A stretch of DNA of 64,000 nt from contig OZ018317.1 of the NCBI GenBank assembly GCA_963969495.1, forward strand, positions 222,716,235 to 222,780,234. The letters are read 5' to 3'. This DNA is from Ceratothoa steindachneri (lineage: Eukaryota; Arthropoda; Malacostraca; Isopoda; Cymothoidae). The notes below the pieces were generated by a model, which was not told the DNA's origin, did not search any database, and saw nothing but the letters and a program-made list of their open reading frames with translations. This document shows positions 43,700 through 56,769 of the stretch, piece after piece. The position numbers and the translations under genes are program-made. The first letter of the stretch is position 1. Every line of letters starts with the position of its first letter.

Positions 43700-44910
43700 T
43701 TGTGTATTAAACATTTGATTTTTATACATATTATTTTAGTTGTTTTCTATTCTACTATATAATTATGTAGTTGTTATTGGGGAGTAATCTGAAGCTTACG
43801 AACCACTAAATTTGTTTCTCTGCCAAAAGTTTGGCTATGATTACTATTACTAAGAAGAATTTGCAATGGGGTAAATCATCAAATCAAAGAAATGGTCAGA
43901 ATCAATCATATCTACAGTATTTAATTAACTTATTTATAACACTGGCCTGTGGAGGGGGGGGCTCATACCATCCTTCGGTGAGTGCCATAAAAGGTGTCTA
44001 AACTCGGATATGGGCCGACGGCCTGAAAAGCCGCGCGCACTCGAAAATTTGTTTCCCTCGAGGTTTTCCTTTAGAAAAATGACCTGACGCCTGTGTAAAA
44101 AATCTCTTGTAGGCTAGGAGGGGAAGGAAAATTTCCTCAGAAGAAAAAAGGTACGCACAGCTAAGCCCCCTGTGGATTCAGGTTTACGAACTTATGAATG
44201 CATCCCTGCTGGCAATTAAAGTGTCATAAACCAATTTAAGCCAATCATTGCATTGACCGTTTGCTTGTTAAGACAACCCTGTGGAAAATGAGCTCTCTCG
44301 TCTAACAATAACGGTTAACTGCCGGAAATTAAGAGCAAAGACAATTCAGTGGAAGGACTATTAGGCGCCAGGACAATTCAAAGTAGGACGAATTCAGTAC
44401 AAGATAGCGTTCGTGACCTACTCTTACAAGTTGCCATTTCGGTGTAAAAGAGTAAATCGCTCTCTCACAGCCTCGTAAAGGAGAGGATATTAGAAGATAG
44501 GGCAAATAGAGAAAAAAGTCATAGGATTGCATCAACGAAAGGTGCAGTGGTCGTATTCAAGTTTCATGATGATTTGGTGCTTTTGATCCTCTAAATTGTC
44601 GTCCTCGCCTCCTGCCAGTTGGGTTTATATGCTGGGAAGTACCTTAATCACTCTCACATATCAGAGAGAGGACATCTGGAATGATGCGCTCAGATCATAA
44701 CAATGAACAAAGCGAATAGCCAGCTGCTATGGTCCACGGTTGGGTTTGATTGCGATGAAATATTCAGTCAGCATCATTGAAGTAATTTTGAAGACAAGCT
44801 GTCGTATTGTAGCAGACAATTTGGACTCAATAGTGAAAGACGGAGGTGCGGTTTAATTGAGGAAAGGGTTAATAAATAAAAGGAACAGGAGTGTGGAAAA
44901 AGGTTAAATA
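43700..44910. other. Unassigned stretch next to a LINE 3' end
   Basis: AT-rich, with a G-run (43955-43962) and no recognised protein. It ends at the A-rich tail of the I-type LINE. Confidence 0.3.
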
Positions 44911-45171
44911 TAGATTATTATTTTTTTTTTTAAAAGCTCATCTGGTGACTGCCTACTTGGGCATTAGTTGCCGTATTAAAAACTGCCTAGTACTAGGCTA
45001 CTTTAAAATCTAATGCAATAATACAAAAAAACAAAAACAACCCAAACAACACCAGAAATTGACCAAAGGGAAAAGGAAACAGGTAGTAAGCAAGCTCCTG
45101 CGTCGGGGGTAGGTCCCCCCCCCCTGCGCAGGAGCGTGCAACCTATAAGGACAAAAAACAAAAAAACCTGG

Positions 45172-48100
45172 TTAAATAATAGGGAGAAGGCCGGCCTCCC
45201 CCCAAAAGTCAACAAGTCCACCAGTCAAAGTGCACGCACTCGTCCCGAGTACAAGGGACAGGCGGTAGCGACCCCGCCCATACCGATACCGGGACAGGTA
45301 ACGTGCGCGAAGATCACCCAGACTGGGACATTCGACAAGAATGTGCCAAACAGTCTGGGGGACGAAGCAGTCGACGCAATAGGGCGCAGGCGAGCGCTCC
45401 ATCAAATAGCGATGCGTCACACGAGTATGTCCGATTCGGAGACGACAGAAAGCGACCTAAAGCCGTCTTGGCATTGGGGGATAGGTCCATGGGAACAGTC
45501 GCGGCGCAATGGCACGCAACTTTAAGTTCCCTTCGACCGTCTCCCATCTTCTTTGCCAAGCAGTCCGAAGAGCTGCCCGTATTCGTGCCATGTAGTCGGT
45601 GTGAGGAAGAGCGAAACGCTGGTCCGGTCGCAGAGTCCTCATGGGCTCTTTGGCGCTCTCATCAGCGCGCTCATTCCCCGCAATTCCTACATGTCCAGGA
45701 ACCCAGCAGAAGATAATTTCGACACCCGCTCGGCTCGCCAAAACCGTGGCGTCACGGATATCGCAAACCAGGGGATGCGGAGATTCAATGCCCCGAGAGC
45801 ACTCAGGGCGCTTTGTGAGTCGCTATACATCACAATCGGGTCTCAGAACCGGGCACGTTGCGTAATCTCCCGTACGGAGTGGTTTATTGCCACCAGTTAA
45901 CCCGTAAAGACAGACGCAGCACCTGGCAGAGCCCCGCTGACTTCAAACAGAGGGAAAACAGCGTGGAAGCCGACCTCCTTTTGGGACTTGGAACCATCCG
46001 TATACACTGGTACGGTTCCAGCGTGACATGAAGTGTGTTCCAAAAAGGTCGAACGCAATACTCTTGGCTCTTTACAAGCTTTGGGAGCAGAGGCGTGGAG
46101 ACAAATTGCCAAATGTGGTACCTTCCAGGGTGGCGTCCTGGGGAGAACCAGAGGCGCCACCGACCCAAAGCTATACCTAGCTCTGGAAGGAGTTTCCTAG
46201 CCCTAAACCCAAAGGGCTTAGGGTATGACTAGCTTCTCTCGGCGGCATAGGCACCGTCAAGATCAGCTGCGGACGCAGTGAGAGCTGTTGGCGACTGAGG
46301 CTGGTGCCGACCTCGCGCGTACAAGCGAGTGATGCACTGCACGCCGCGTAAAGCAAGTGGCATCTTCCCAGAATCGACCAACAGGCTCTCAATAGGGAAA
46401 GGAACCGGTCGCACGACGGAGGCTGGTATGGTGGATCGAGTCCACCTTCCGCAATAAACGCTCGGCTGCGAATGCATAAAACTCGCATCCGTAGTCGAGC
46501 TTCGAGCGAACAAAGGATCGATAAAAAAGTAAGGCAGTAGCCCTATCAGCACTCCAATTAATGAACGTCACGGAACAGAGAATATCCATGGCGCAGGTAC
46601 AAGAGACCCTAAGGCTGTGAATATGAGCCTCCCAGGTAAGGCGTCGGTCAAATACAAGAGCAAGGAAACGGTGCAATTCAACCACTTCCAGGCGCAGCTC
46701 ATTAAGAAACAAATCTGGGTCGTGGTAGAGCCGTGGGGGGCGGCAGAAGTGAACCACCTTAGTCTTGGCCAAAGAAAACCGAAACCTATGCGCTTCGGCA
46801 TAGCGAGAGACGCGGTTCAATGCCTTTTGGAGTCGACGCTCCAGAGTTGGCTCTGGTCCGCGCTAAAAGAGATTGAAAGGTTGTCCACGTAGAGCGTAGC
46901 GACAACATCTTCCGGCAGCACCGAGGTGATGCCGTTGATGCTCAGGGCAAAGAGTGTGACAGTGAGGACACTTTCCTGCGTGACACCCTCTTCCTACTCC
47001 TTTGGGCCGGAGAGGGCTCCCCCATCCGTACGCGGAATCGACGATCTCGCAAAAATTCAAATATAAAGACTGGAAGGCGTCCCCTCGCCCCCATCTTGTG
47101 GAGAGTCTCCATGATACCGTATCGCCATGCGGTATCATAGGCCTTCTCCAGATCGAAAAACACCGTGGCGTAGTGCTGTCTACGAAGGAAGGGCTCGCAG
47201 ACGGCATTTTCCAGTCGGAGCAGAGCATTCGACGTGGAATGGAACTTGCGGAAGCCGCACTGGGCAGAAGAAAGATGGCCTTCGCTGTCCTAGGAAAAAT
47301 GCTAATCTAACATTTACCAATTTCTCCATCAACTTGCACACGCAAGAAGTTAGAGAGCTTGGGCGGAAACTGGCCAAAGTAGAGTGATCTCTCCCTGGTT
47401 TGCAAAAGGCGAGCACAGTAGCGATTCGCCACGAATCTGAGAGGAGACCCTCCACCCACATCCTGTTGAACAAATCGAAGAGAAAGGCCATGCCTCGCTC
47501 ACCCAGGTGTCGAAGCATGGCATACAAAACATCGTCCAGACCATGGGCGGTGTCCGCGCACGAAGCGAGAGCGGAGCGCAACTCACTCACAGTAAACCTG
47601 TCGTTGAAGGGTTCTCTGCCTCTGGAGGTAAAGTCCAGCTGGCGGCCTTTCGCCACATCACGACGTGCATTGAATGATGGCGGAGCAGCATCCAGGCTAG
47701 AGAATGCGGAGAAAGCTGGCGCGAAGGATTCCGACACGGACGCATGGTCCGAGATTGCGGTCCAATTCTCCTGGAGAACGGAAGCGAGGTCCTGCGAGAA
47801 CTTGCCCCGAATCTTTTTGACTCGCTTCCACACCTCTCCTAGAAGGGTCTTTCCCTTAAGTGAAGACACGTATGCCCGCCAAGAAGAGCGGCGGGCGTGC
47901 TTCGAAATATACCGGAACCTAGCCCTAGCCCGACGAAATTCAGCGACAGTAAAATCGTTCGGGCGGCGCTTATAGCGCATGTAGGTATAACGCTTCTGTT
48001 TGATGGCCGTCTAACACTTCGCCGACTACCATGGGAGTGGTCGACGTGCAAAACGGCCAGACGATCTAGGAATAGTATTCAGGCCTGCGGCGATGACGTT

Positions 48101-48896
48101 GCCGGAGAAGAACTCAACAGCCTCATCTATTGACCTAAACTCCTCGACTGAGATAAAGAATTCAGTCATTTCCTGAAATGCAGGCCACCGCGCCCGCGCC
48201 AAGCACCACCGAGGTGGGCTCCCAGTCGGCAGTTGCCCTGAAAATAATATTTGAATGGGAAAGTGATCACTTCCATGGTGGTTATCGACCAGCCCCCAAT
48301 CAAAATCAGGCTGTGCATCCGAAGAGCACAAAGATAGGTCAAGGCAAGAAAATGAAGCGGTTCTCGGGCAGTGATGCGTAAACTCATCCACATTTAAGAA
48401 ACCTATCTTAAGCTCATCGATCAGATCGGCAAAGACTTGTCCCCTTGGATTTATTGAGTAATCTCACAAGAGAGGATTCCTGCCGTTCAGATCACCAAGC
48501 AAGAGAAAGGGCCTCGGCAACCGTGCCACGACGCGGCGGAACTCCCCCGCTTCAAGGTCAGCTGAAGTTGGAATGTACTCAGAAAGGATAGTATACCTCC
48601 TATCCACGTGAAGCTGCACAGCCACTGCCTGAAACGAGGTATCTAAAGAGAAAGGAAGAACGGAGACATCATGCCGGGTGTAAACCGCGCATCCCCCGGC
48701 CCGGCCATCCCGCGGTGGTGGGATCGCCAGACCCTTATACCCCAGTAGGGTAGGCAGGGGGCACGCGCCTAGCATGGTCTCCTGCAGAAAAATAGCTAAC
48801 GGGGAACGGGACGAGACGAGCCTCCGCACCTCCTCCCAGTTGGCCCGGAGTCCACCGCAACTCCATTGAAGGAATATAGCCTCTAGGCCTATCTCG
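45172..48896 (-). pseudogene. I-type LINE ORF2: endonuclease, RT, RNase H
   Basis: Domains in order on the minus strand. Endonuclease: AIFLQWSCGGLRANWEEV (48896), IFLQETML (catalytic E), LLLGDLNGRNP (D, N), HHGSDHFPI (SDH, about 48270). RT: long frame 47980-47180 with FNARRDVAKGRQ and FRPSSLTSCVCKLMEKLV; motif A FFDLEKAYDTAW (about 47160); motif C TLYVDNLSIS (about 46885), where the second catalytic Asp is Asn; C-terminal LVFDRRLTWEAHIHSLRVSC. RNase H: VYTDGSKS, GELVAI-like block, MYSDSQSAL, and WVPGHVGIAGNERADESAKE (45710-45640), giving all four acidic positions. The last part is CVDCFVPQTVWHILVECP (CX2CX7HX4C). Frameshifts and stops separate the blocks, and the YVDN change alone should cripple reverse transcription. 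Confidence 0.85.
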
Positions 48897-51335
48897 GAGG
48901 AGACGTGGGGGCCCTCGTCGAAGAGAAGACCCTCACGGGAATGGCCGTACGCTTCCCGGAGGCAGAACCCTGAGCGCTGTTGGCCTGATAAAGGGTTGAA
49001 GGCGCTGTCTCCTTCGGGGACTTATTGGGTGGGGTTGGGCTCGCCATGCGAGTCTTTTTCTCCCTCCGCTTTGAAGCCTTAGGAGGGCGTTGCATCTTCG
49101 GAGGCGAGGGGCCATCTTTTCGAGGAACCACCGTCTCAGAGCCACTCAGCAAATGACGAGGCGTGGGCAAAGGAGCCGAAGCTCATTTGTTGCTGTCCTC
49201 CTTTCGGGAGACAGCTTTAGGAACCCCGGAAGAGGACCTGGCGACCAACTTCAGGGGTGTTGCCTCCTGTGAGTCTAACGACTCGGTGTAGGCGCGTGGC
49301 CGTTTCGCATTACAGGAAACGGTCACGCTATGGGAAGAAGCGGGAGCCTTGGTTTTACCCGGGGCTGGGTATGAACCCTTTTTGCCGCCAGCTTTACCAG
49401 GGCGGCGCCCGGGTTGGGTAGGGCCCACAGAAGGGCTCCGAATATGCGCGGAAACAACTGTGCTCGTTGGCCTGGATGGGCCAGTAGCAGAGGGTGCCTT
49501 TCTAACTATTCAGGCATAAGATGTTTCAGGCAGGGCCGGGCGCGCCAGAACCAAGTCCTTAATCTCGCGGAATGAGAGTCTAACCTGGGCCTGAACGGCT
49601 AGGATTTCTTTCTCAAGGAGATATGCACCACATTGTTTCACAGAAGCGGGGTCTGACTCTCCACAATTGACACACTCGGCCACACACGATTTGGACTTAT
49701 GGTGTGCGGCCTTGGAGCAATTTACACAGACTTCGGATGACCCCGACTTTGCACGTCTACAAAAACGATTCGTATGGCAGAAGCGGTGACAGTAATAGCA
49801 CCGCCGCGGCAGTGGCACGAATGCCTTCACGCGGTAGCGGTACCAACTGGCACGCACCGACTCAAGAAGCTTGTCACATTCGAACGTGACGAAGAGTGTA
49901 GGGGTGGGTCTTGAGTCTCCTCCCTGTTTTCTCATCACGCGTTCGACCTTGAACGACCCATGGTCGGACAACTCTAAGGTGATGTCCTCTATGGTGTAGT
50001 AAACGAGTTCCCTTGCATAAACTACTCCTTTCACAAAGTTCATGGTAGAGTGCCGCGTCACACTCACCGGGGTGACATGAAGTGTCCGAAGAAAACTTAT
50101 CTTGGCCGCCTCGGTGGGATTCGCCGCATTCACCAGAAGGCTTCCGTCCGAGGAACGGGTCACCTTCGGCTCTCTACCAATTGCACTAGCTAATCTTCTT
50201 CTCTGATGGATCATGTTTCCGTTGGCCAACATCGTGCCAATCAGTAGAGCGAATAACGAGGAAGCGTTTGAAGCCAGCGAGCTCGAAAACGCCAGGTAGC
50301 CTCTGAATGAGGGACCCCGATGTTATCAAGGCTCCGTCTCGTGCTCTTTTGGTCTTAGTCATAGTCAGGGGCTCCGCACATGCAGGGGGGAGAAGAGGGT
50401 CCTAGTGTGCCGATCTTGGCTTGGTCGCTTGCCAAAGTGGCAGCAGACCCATCCATCCCCTCAGCCCCCGTGGATGGAGAGGAGCCCCGAGTCTTTTTCC
50501 TGTTCTTTTTCTTTTTAGGAGAGAAGTGCGGGGAATGAACCCGCTTCTCCCCTACGAGGCAGGAGCCCCCAGGCCAGATTGAACGGCCTCAGCCAGGTCT
50601 TTCTCTGAAATGGAGAAGTTCCTGGTGCTCGCAGGGGCACCGGTTGGAAGAAATCCCTTCCCTCCTTGTACTGTCTCGGAGGCCCCAGTCGTTTGATGAG
50701 GACCTTGCATAGGGGCGGATTCGGGTTCGGCACTTGGCGCGAAGCCGGGATTCCCCCCCCCCATTTAAGGCCCTACCCTCTGAGGCTAGGTTACCTCAAG
50801 AACCATGTCTATCACAGGAGGGGCCTCCAGTTGGCAATCTCCTCCCAGGACATCGCAGGTCCCGTTGGCAGAGTCACCATTCATGTGTGGGGAGGCACAG
50901 GTCTTAACCCGCCAAGGTTTAGTATTCTTGCCAACAGGTCTTTTGAGGGAAGCAACCGAAGGGGCCTTGCTTCCCTCTCCCCTCTAAGGGGGTTTTCCTT
51001 ACTGATTCGCTTCAATGAGGGGCCCTTTGGCAATGGGCTGCCTGCTGGCTTTCTTAGCAGTCCCCTTAGAAAAAAAGGAAGGACTGCCGCTGGAAATAGG
51101 CGAGGTTCCCGAAAGCACCTCCAAAGAAGGGGGTGAGGGGGAGTCCCTTACACCCGTAGTCGTAGGAGAGGAGTAAGCCTCCTCTCCAGTTAGAGAAATA
51201 TGGAGGGTCCCCTGCGCAAGCACAGGGGGAATGACTTCCATTTTTTCGGTGGAGCTGCCCGAGGGCGGCTCCGTTGAGCAAGGGGAATTGGGGAGAGATT
51301 TGGGTTTTTTTTTTTAAATTTTCATACATGAGCAT
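48890..51335 (-). pseudogene. I-type LINE ORF1 (gag)
   Basis: Nucleic-acid-binding gag-like protein. The N-terminal part (51335-50515) is Pro/Ser/Gly-rich, with a T-run near 51307 causing a frameshift. The middle is one clean frame of 240 codons (50232-49510): TPTLFVTFECDKLLESVRAS, then a zinc-knuckle array CYYCHRFCHTNRFC (CX2CX4HX4C), CVNCSKAAHHKSKSC and CVNCGESDPASVKQC (the third with no His in the usual place). The C-terminal part (49428-48890) is basic and Pro/Ser-rich. Shifts between the three parts make it a pseudogene, although the middle frame is intact. Confidence 0.8.
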
Positions 51336-51339
51336 GGTG

Positions 51340-52380
51340 ACCCTACTTTTTCAACTGGAAGCAATAGCTCATCACTCCTCGCAGTTGCCCGCTATGCAAG
51401 GGGTGCGTACAGGCCGGGCAGAGTGAGGTGCCGCCATTTAAGGCCACCCCTCCCGCTTGGTGACCTGGCAGCCCTTCAGCATGACGGCTCCACCTTGGGC
51501 ACAGCGTAAAATTAATAGTGTGTGAAGAGAAAGGGAAAAGGGACGTGAAGAAGTTATGGGTGTAGATGAAGCAGGTTGTTAAAAAACACCATCCCGAACC
51601 GAAGCTGTGGGGTCAGGTGGCGTAGTCCTCTCCTCCCTCAACCCCGTTCTGGAAAGGTTGGCTGATGAGAAGGTCAGCATCTACCCTGTGAAATTAGATA
51701 CTGACCAGAGAAAGTTGTGGGAGGGGTTGTATGAAAAGCGACGAAGTAGGGGAGAAAAACAGGCTATCTGAAGGAAGGAAGAGAGGCTTAGCTGTGGCCG
51801 GACGGAGCGCTGGATCCCGTCAGCACGGCAACCCGGATGGCAAATCGCCGCGCCTCTTACGGGGGCTTAATATACAAAAGCGTCGTGAGCAAACCTAATT
51901 ATCTTTAATTACTGAGGCTTAGAGAAGATATTATAAAGCTCTACCAGGTTCGTAGAAAAAGGGCAATCACTCATAGTTAAACACTTGATCCCTCAGTGCG
52001 GGATTGGTAATACAGAAGATACTGGAGAGAACATTCTTAGCCGCTAACTAACTGTAGAGAACTTAAAACCTAACGCCACCCAGAGGGCCAAGTGGACATA
52101 TATATTAAAATCCCTCTTCGGAGAGTGCGTGAGAACGATAGGCGTTTGACGAACAGGCAAACTGCCAACGGGCTCTGATCTCACCGCCGAGTGGGTAGTC
52201 GAGTCGGGCTGCCGGACCAAGGTAGCTGCAAAAGGCCAATAAGCATCTCTCAAAAGATCCGATTACCTACAAGGTCAGGAGGCCCGCGGTTAGAGCGCCA
52301 AAGAGCAGTGTCAAATCAAAAATACCATCGAGGAGAAATAATGTGACGGTTGTCGTTGCCTCTCATTAAGAAGCAGACCT
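51340..52380. other. Probable LINE 5' leader, then unassigned DNA
   Basis: 51340-51530 is GC-rich and probably the leader of the I-type LINE. 51530-52380 shows no coding signal I recognise. Confidence 0.35.
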
Positions 52381-52439
52381 GGGCTCCTCGGTGTCAATCC
52401 CTCCCCCTCGCGCTCCTCCCTTTAGTGGTATTACCCCAT

Positions 52440-52600
52440 CCCCCTCAGTTGGGGCGATCACCGGTCTATAAATAAGCCCCGTAAGGAAAGAAAGAGATTA
52501 TTCTGTCAGAGACGATAGAGGACTAGATTATTGTGCTCAGTCCCTCGCCCAGTTCCGAACTTGACTTCTAAGACTAAGAAGTTCGTCTCGTTTTATTATT
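52440..52600 (+). mobile_element. Possible LTR end with TATA box and PBS-like site
   Basis: A TATAAATA box (about 52467) is followed about 130 bp later by TTATTATTGGTGCCATACCG (about 52590-52609). TGGTGCC straight after an LTR is a known primer-binding start. About 100 bp of transcribed-looking sequence separates the two, as in an R-U5 region. No upstream TG boundary or second LTR was identified, and no gag follows. Confidence 0.3.
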
Positions 52601-52609
52601 GGTGCCATA

Positions 52610-54830
52610 CCGATTTATCCTTCGCAGACTTAACAAGAGGTCTGGCTGGATCAAAATTCCTAAGTGCTAAACAGGAATTTCGGAAGCAAGACAAAAGAAG
52701 ATCCGGTCACCCGTGAGGGACTCTCAAATATGAATTTCAGTAATTTTTAGAGAAGAAGAATTAATCCTCAAGTAAGTTCCCTTTAATTACTTTCGGGACC
52801 ACCTCGTATACTAAAACCCAGTTTGGTAACCCTGCGAAGTAGACGAGGAGACTAGAAGAACTCAAGAACTGCAAAGAACAGTACTCCTTGAGCCAGAGAG
52901 CACAACTCCTCTCTCCGTCCTTTAGACTTATAACCAGACAGATAAAGTCATAAGATGAGAGCTACATCGGTTTCCTATCATCTTACTGAAAAACACCCTC
53001 ATTTGCCTGCAACGTGAAGACTCTTGAAAAATCCAGTATAGCGACATCCGTCAACCCCTGTTCCTATCAAGGTCATGTTAGTCCGAATTACTATATATAT
53101 ATATATATTTGTTTTGATTATGTAGTATTTTAATGCTGTCCCCAAGCTAACTAAAGGAGATATAGTATTACGTGACTCTTGTCACATTTTTAGATATATT
53201 AGTGGAAAGTAAATTGTGGCTTAATTCTGTAACCTAGAGGCCTCTATAAATTAGCTATCTGGCAATTGGTTTGTTTACGTGGAGCCTACTTGTTTTGATC
53301 AGAGCTCTCGTCAGGAATATGCCCATATTCGATTCATGCGAACCATGTTAAACTTAAAGAATTTAGTGTAAATATTTGAGTTAATTGATAAATTAAAAGA
53401 TATATATTTTTGGTTAATTCTTGTTGTTTCACTGGATCCTTACTTGTTGATTGGCTCTTTCTTTAAAACTAATTAAACGCTGTGGTACTTTCGTAAAACA
53501 ATAATTAAAGAGTCCACTCAGCCAATAGAGGAATTATTTCCCTTCCTAACTAGTAGTGTCAGACTGGCTCGCTAAAGTCATTAAATATATAAATATTTTG
53601 ACAAAAAGAGGTATAGTATCGAAGTAATTGTTAAACGGCCAACAGTTCAAGAATAATTCTCCGACAAAAGTAGGGACCCAATTTCTTGACACTAACAAAA
53701 AGGACATTTTGGTACATGATCACTTACGAGAAACAGTGGTGCTGTGTTGATCCAAATCAAGTACAATCGTACCAAATTCTCACTATTTCTTCCCATCCCG
53801 AGGAAGGTTAATTCGTAATTTCGTAATTCCCAGTACTTTTATTCCTGTACAAACTACCATCATGGTCACATGAATAGCGTTAACCAGGTTCGCATTTGAA
53901 GTTTGTGTCACTCTTAACCTTTTCGATCCATTCATGGCTTTTCTATCCTCTCCTCATTTTTATGACCTTCTCCATCTATTGGAAATTTGGCAAAAGAGTA
54001 AAATACTCCCATTTGATTATGCAAAATTTTCTTATTTTCCAATAATCAAATTAAAACGTGCCGGTTTTTTCCATCCACAAATATTGGTTCTTATAAAATA
54101 CAGCTTCCAGACAGTCCAATGCAAGGCCTCTTGAATCGGGCTGACAGAAGCTTTGTCTACAGATTTCTGAAATCATATTATAATTGTTACAAAAAGGAAC
54201 CCAAGATTCGTATTAAAAAATAATAAAAGAAATTTTACATTTTCAATCGATATTAAATTTTAAACTGAAAATATTGTTGCTGTATCTTTTTTTAGTGAGG
54301 TATGATATTACATTACGTATCGGATGTCCAAGGAAGTTCGTTCGTTTTTTTTTAACTTACGTGGATAAATAAAACTGTTGAAACTATAAAACTGGAATCT
54401 ATCAAATTACATAGTTTCCATCCGTTTCAGGTGTCTTTACATAAAATAAAAGTTTATCTCTTATTCTTGAATAAAATTGTTTAGGTTTTGAAGCGAAGGA
54501 GTGTCAAGGTCTTTATCAAAGAATCTTTCATTGTGAATCTGGCAGTCTAAAGATAAAAATGTGGTAATCAGAAGGAGATGATGTTAAGCAAGTATATTAG
54601 ATGTAGCAGAAACTCTGAACCTAAATTATTCACTCGATCTCACACTACACTTGAGATGTGTGGTTATGCATTGTCTAACAGAAACTCAACTATGTGGTTC
54701 ACATTAAACTTCCCAGTTGTGCAACGTATAATTCAACATTTTTTTTCTCGTTAAACGATTAGAATCGTGAGGGAAGCTTCTTTTATAAAGAAATATAACT
54801 ATACATCTCAATATGTGCCCTATTTTTTGT
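52610..54830. other. Non-coding stretch
   Basis: 52610-53080 has CCAGAGAGC and CTCGTC motifs faintly like the repeat at 180-620. Then AT-rich DNA with a short (TA)n at 53091-53108. No protein recognised. Confidence 0.35.
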
Positions 54831-54839
54831 TTTTCTATC

Positions 54840-54866
54840 TCTCTCCTTTATACTCTCTCTCTCTTT

Positions 54867-54915
<49 letters not shown>

Positions 54916-54929
54916 TTCTCTCCCTCTCT
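54840..54929. repeat. (CT)n microsatellite
   Basis: CT-rich tract with scattered T insertions. The Ser/Leu-rich open frame through it is not a gene. A G-run lies nearby at 55060-55070. Confidence 0.9.
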
Positions 54930-55980
54930 ACGATAAGTTTAAAGTGATATCACGAAAGAGAAGGATTAGTTTGCTGGCTTAGTTCCTGATCCCGACCCTC
55001 AATTTTAGATGATAGGACCAGCTGGGATAGCCAAAACTTATCATGCTTGGGAGGAGGTTGGGGGGGGGGGGTAGCTGTATGTATAAAGTGAATAAAATGA
55101 GAAGATGGAAGCTTCGAAGGAGGAGCTTCTGGGTAGGTATCATCGTTTAAACATTTTGCGACCAAATTTTAATCGTCAAATTTCTTTGAGTACTGAAAAG
55201 AAAATTAACCATAACTTTACAACTAATCCATATTTCATTGCCTTTAATTTAAAATAAAGTTGCTATTGTGAATATATACAAGTAGTTATATGGTAAATGT
55301 GCATTTATTACTTACTTAATCCACAAGAATGTAATAAAAAATCGTAAACTTCTTCCTATTTCTCATATTATTAAAGGGGAGAACTCATCATGAAGTAGAG
55401 ACTCGCCTCACTCATTCTGCTATTAAGGTGCGTGGAGGCAATTTGTAACAAATTTAATGTGTTATAGCTGAATATTTGTTCTAATTGTACTTCCTACAAA
55501 ACGAAACATATCTATAATATAATAATAAACCCAACTTCTGAAGTGTACCACCCGATAGAGCAACTATATTATATTTCCAAATTTCATCTCTGTGTTATAT
55601 TGTAAACTGAAAAGTGATAATTATATCATTTTTTTTTCAGAATATTTTGCTAAACTAAGAGCCATGAGCCGCAACATATGTCAATAGCATTTTGTGTATC
55701 TTACTCAAAATATAATTTTATGTCTTTTAACTGTCTTATTAGGATCTTTTTTCTCGGTAAAGCCGAAAAATGTTGTAAAGTTAAATTTAAACTGCATTGC
55801 GCGCAGCTAGGGAATGAGGTTACTACATTCAGGGTTAAAGGTTTGAAGGGTCGTGTATTTTTTATATTAGAAAATTAATAGAATTAATCAAACGTTGTAT
55901 TTTGTTATGGTATGTATCATAATTTGTAGGTGAAATATATAAGCAATTAGAGTCCAATCCCATTCTAGAAATAAAAACCG
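54930..55980. other. Non-coding stretch
   Basis: AT-rich, no recognisable protein on either strand. Confidence 0.4.
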
Positions 55981-55984
55981 TCAA

Positions 55985-56570
55985 TTGATGCCAGCAGTCA
56001 ATATTTATAATGATTTCCCTTGTTTTTCAGGACTGCTTCACTTCGTTTTGGCATGATGGAACCATATTTTTGATGATATATTGACTAATATTGCTCCATT
56101 TTCATTCAATAAGCACCTGCAACTGCACATAATTGGATGGCTTCGGTTTTAGCAACCGCCAGCTTGGTTAACTTCCACAAATTTTATTTGCGGTTAAAAG
56201 CGACGAATTCCTGGGCCAAGGTCCAAAATGTTTTATGTTATTTTCAGCCCTGAACTTTGTTATTGCTTTTAATTTGTGACAATGTGCACCATCATGCTTA
56301 AAAAATACAGTTATCATCCTTAACTTGGTACTGAACTGTCTTGACTAAAATCGTAAGTGATCCAGTTACCTTAGATGAACAGCATCCCCAGACATGGAAA
56401 GTGTCCGGAAGCTTCACGTCCGGATGGGTACGACACAAGACTGCTTCACATTTGTCCTCCTAAGGAGGGATTTCCAAAATCTCCATACAAGCGGAAGGAA
56501 CCCTCATCAGAGAATATCATTTTCTTCTAGTCTTTCACAGTCCATTCTTTATATTTCCTACAAAACTGGA
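55985..56570 (-). pseudogene. Tc1-like transposase remnant
   Basis: Minus strand, in order: MIFSDEGSFRLYG (56520-56480; first catalytic D in the FSDE block), HVWGCCSSKVTGSLTIL (about 56395-56345), DDNCIFLKHDGAHCHKLKAI (second D in the HDG block, about 56310-56255), GPWPRNSSLL (family PWPGNSPDLNPIE, third acidic residue lost, about 56210), and WSNISQYIIKNMVPS near the C-terminus (about 56100-56050). Stops and shifts throughout. It differs from the two DD37D copies and from the 23050 fragment, so it is a further Tc1/mariner lineage. Confidence 0.75.
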
Positions 56571-56596
56571 GGCTATCCGTACGGTTCTTCTTTTAT

Positions 56597-56634
56597 CACA
56601 ATACAACACAACACAACGCAATACAACACAACGT
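56597..56634. repeat. ACAAC-type short tandem repeat
   Basis: CAACA/ACACAAC pentamer-like repeat, about 38 bp, next to the Tc1 remnant. Confidence 0.8.
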
Positions 56635-56769
56635 TCGAATCCAAAAAGATAAGGTATTTCGTCCAGAATGGCACACAAATCGGAAGTCGCGTTTACTACC
56701 TTATAATACTCGTAGATCTTTTTTTTATTTTGTTAGGAAAATTATGCAGATATTACCCATTATAGTAGT

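Larger units (their letters stand above)
44917..51335 (-). mobile_element. I-type LINE, near full length, copy 1
   Basis: The best-preserved element of the window: gag (51335 to about 48890), then endonuclease, RT, RNase H and a C-terminal Cys-His motif (48896-45172), then a short trailer ending in an A-run followed by TAATAAT on the minus strand (44913-44931). The presence of RNase H after RT puts it in the I group rather than Jockey/CR1. GC content is visibly above its flanks. A leader with mixed GC sequence extends upstream to about 51530. A more decayed relative lies at 31900-35530. Confidence 0.85.

Noticed and set aside
45136..46892. Several long plus-strand open frames (up to 137 codons)
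   Set aside because: They lie opposite the I-type LINE RNase H and RT and follow its GC content, with no domains of their own.
47400..47975. 191-codon plus-strand open frame
   Set aside because: Antisense shadow of the LINE RT frame on the minus strand.
54767..54982. Ser/Leu-rich open frame
   Set aside because: CT microsatellite translated.
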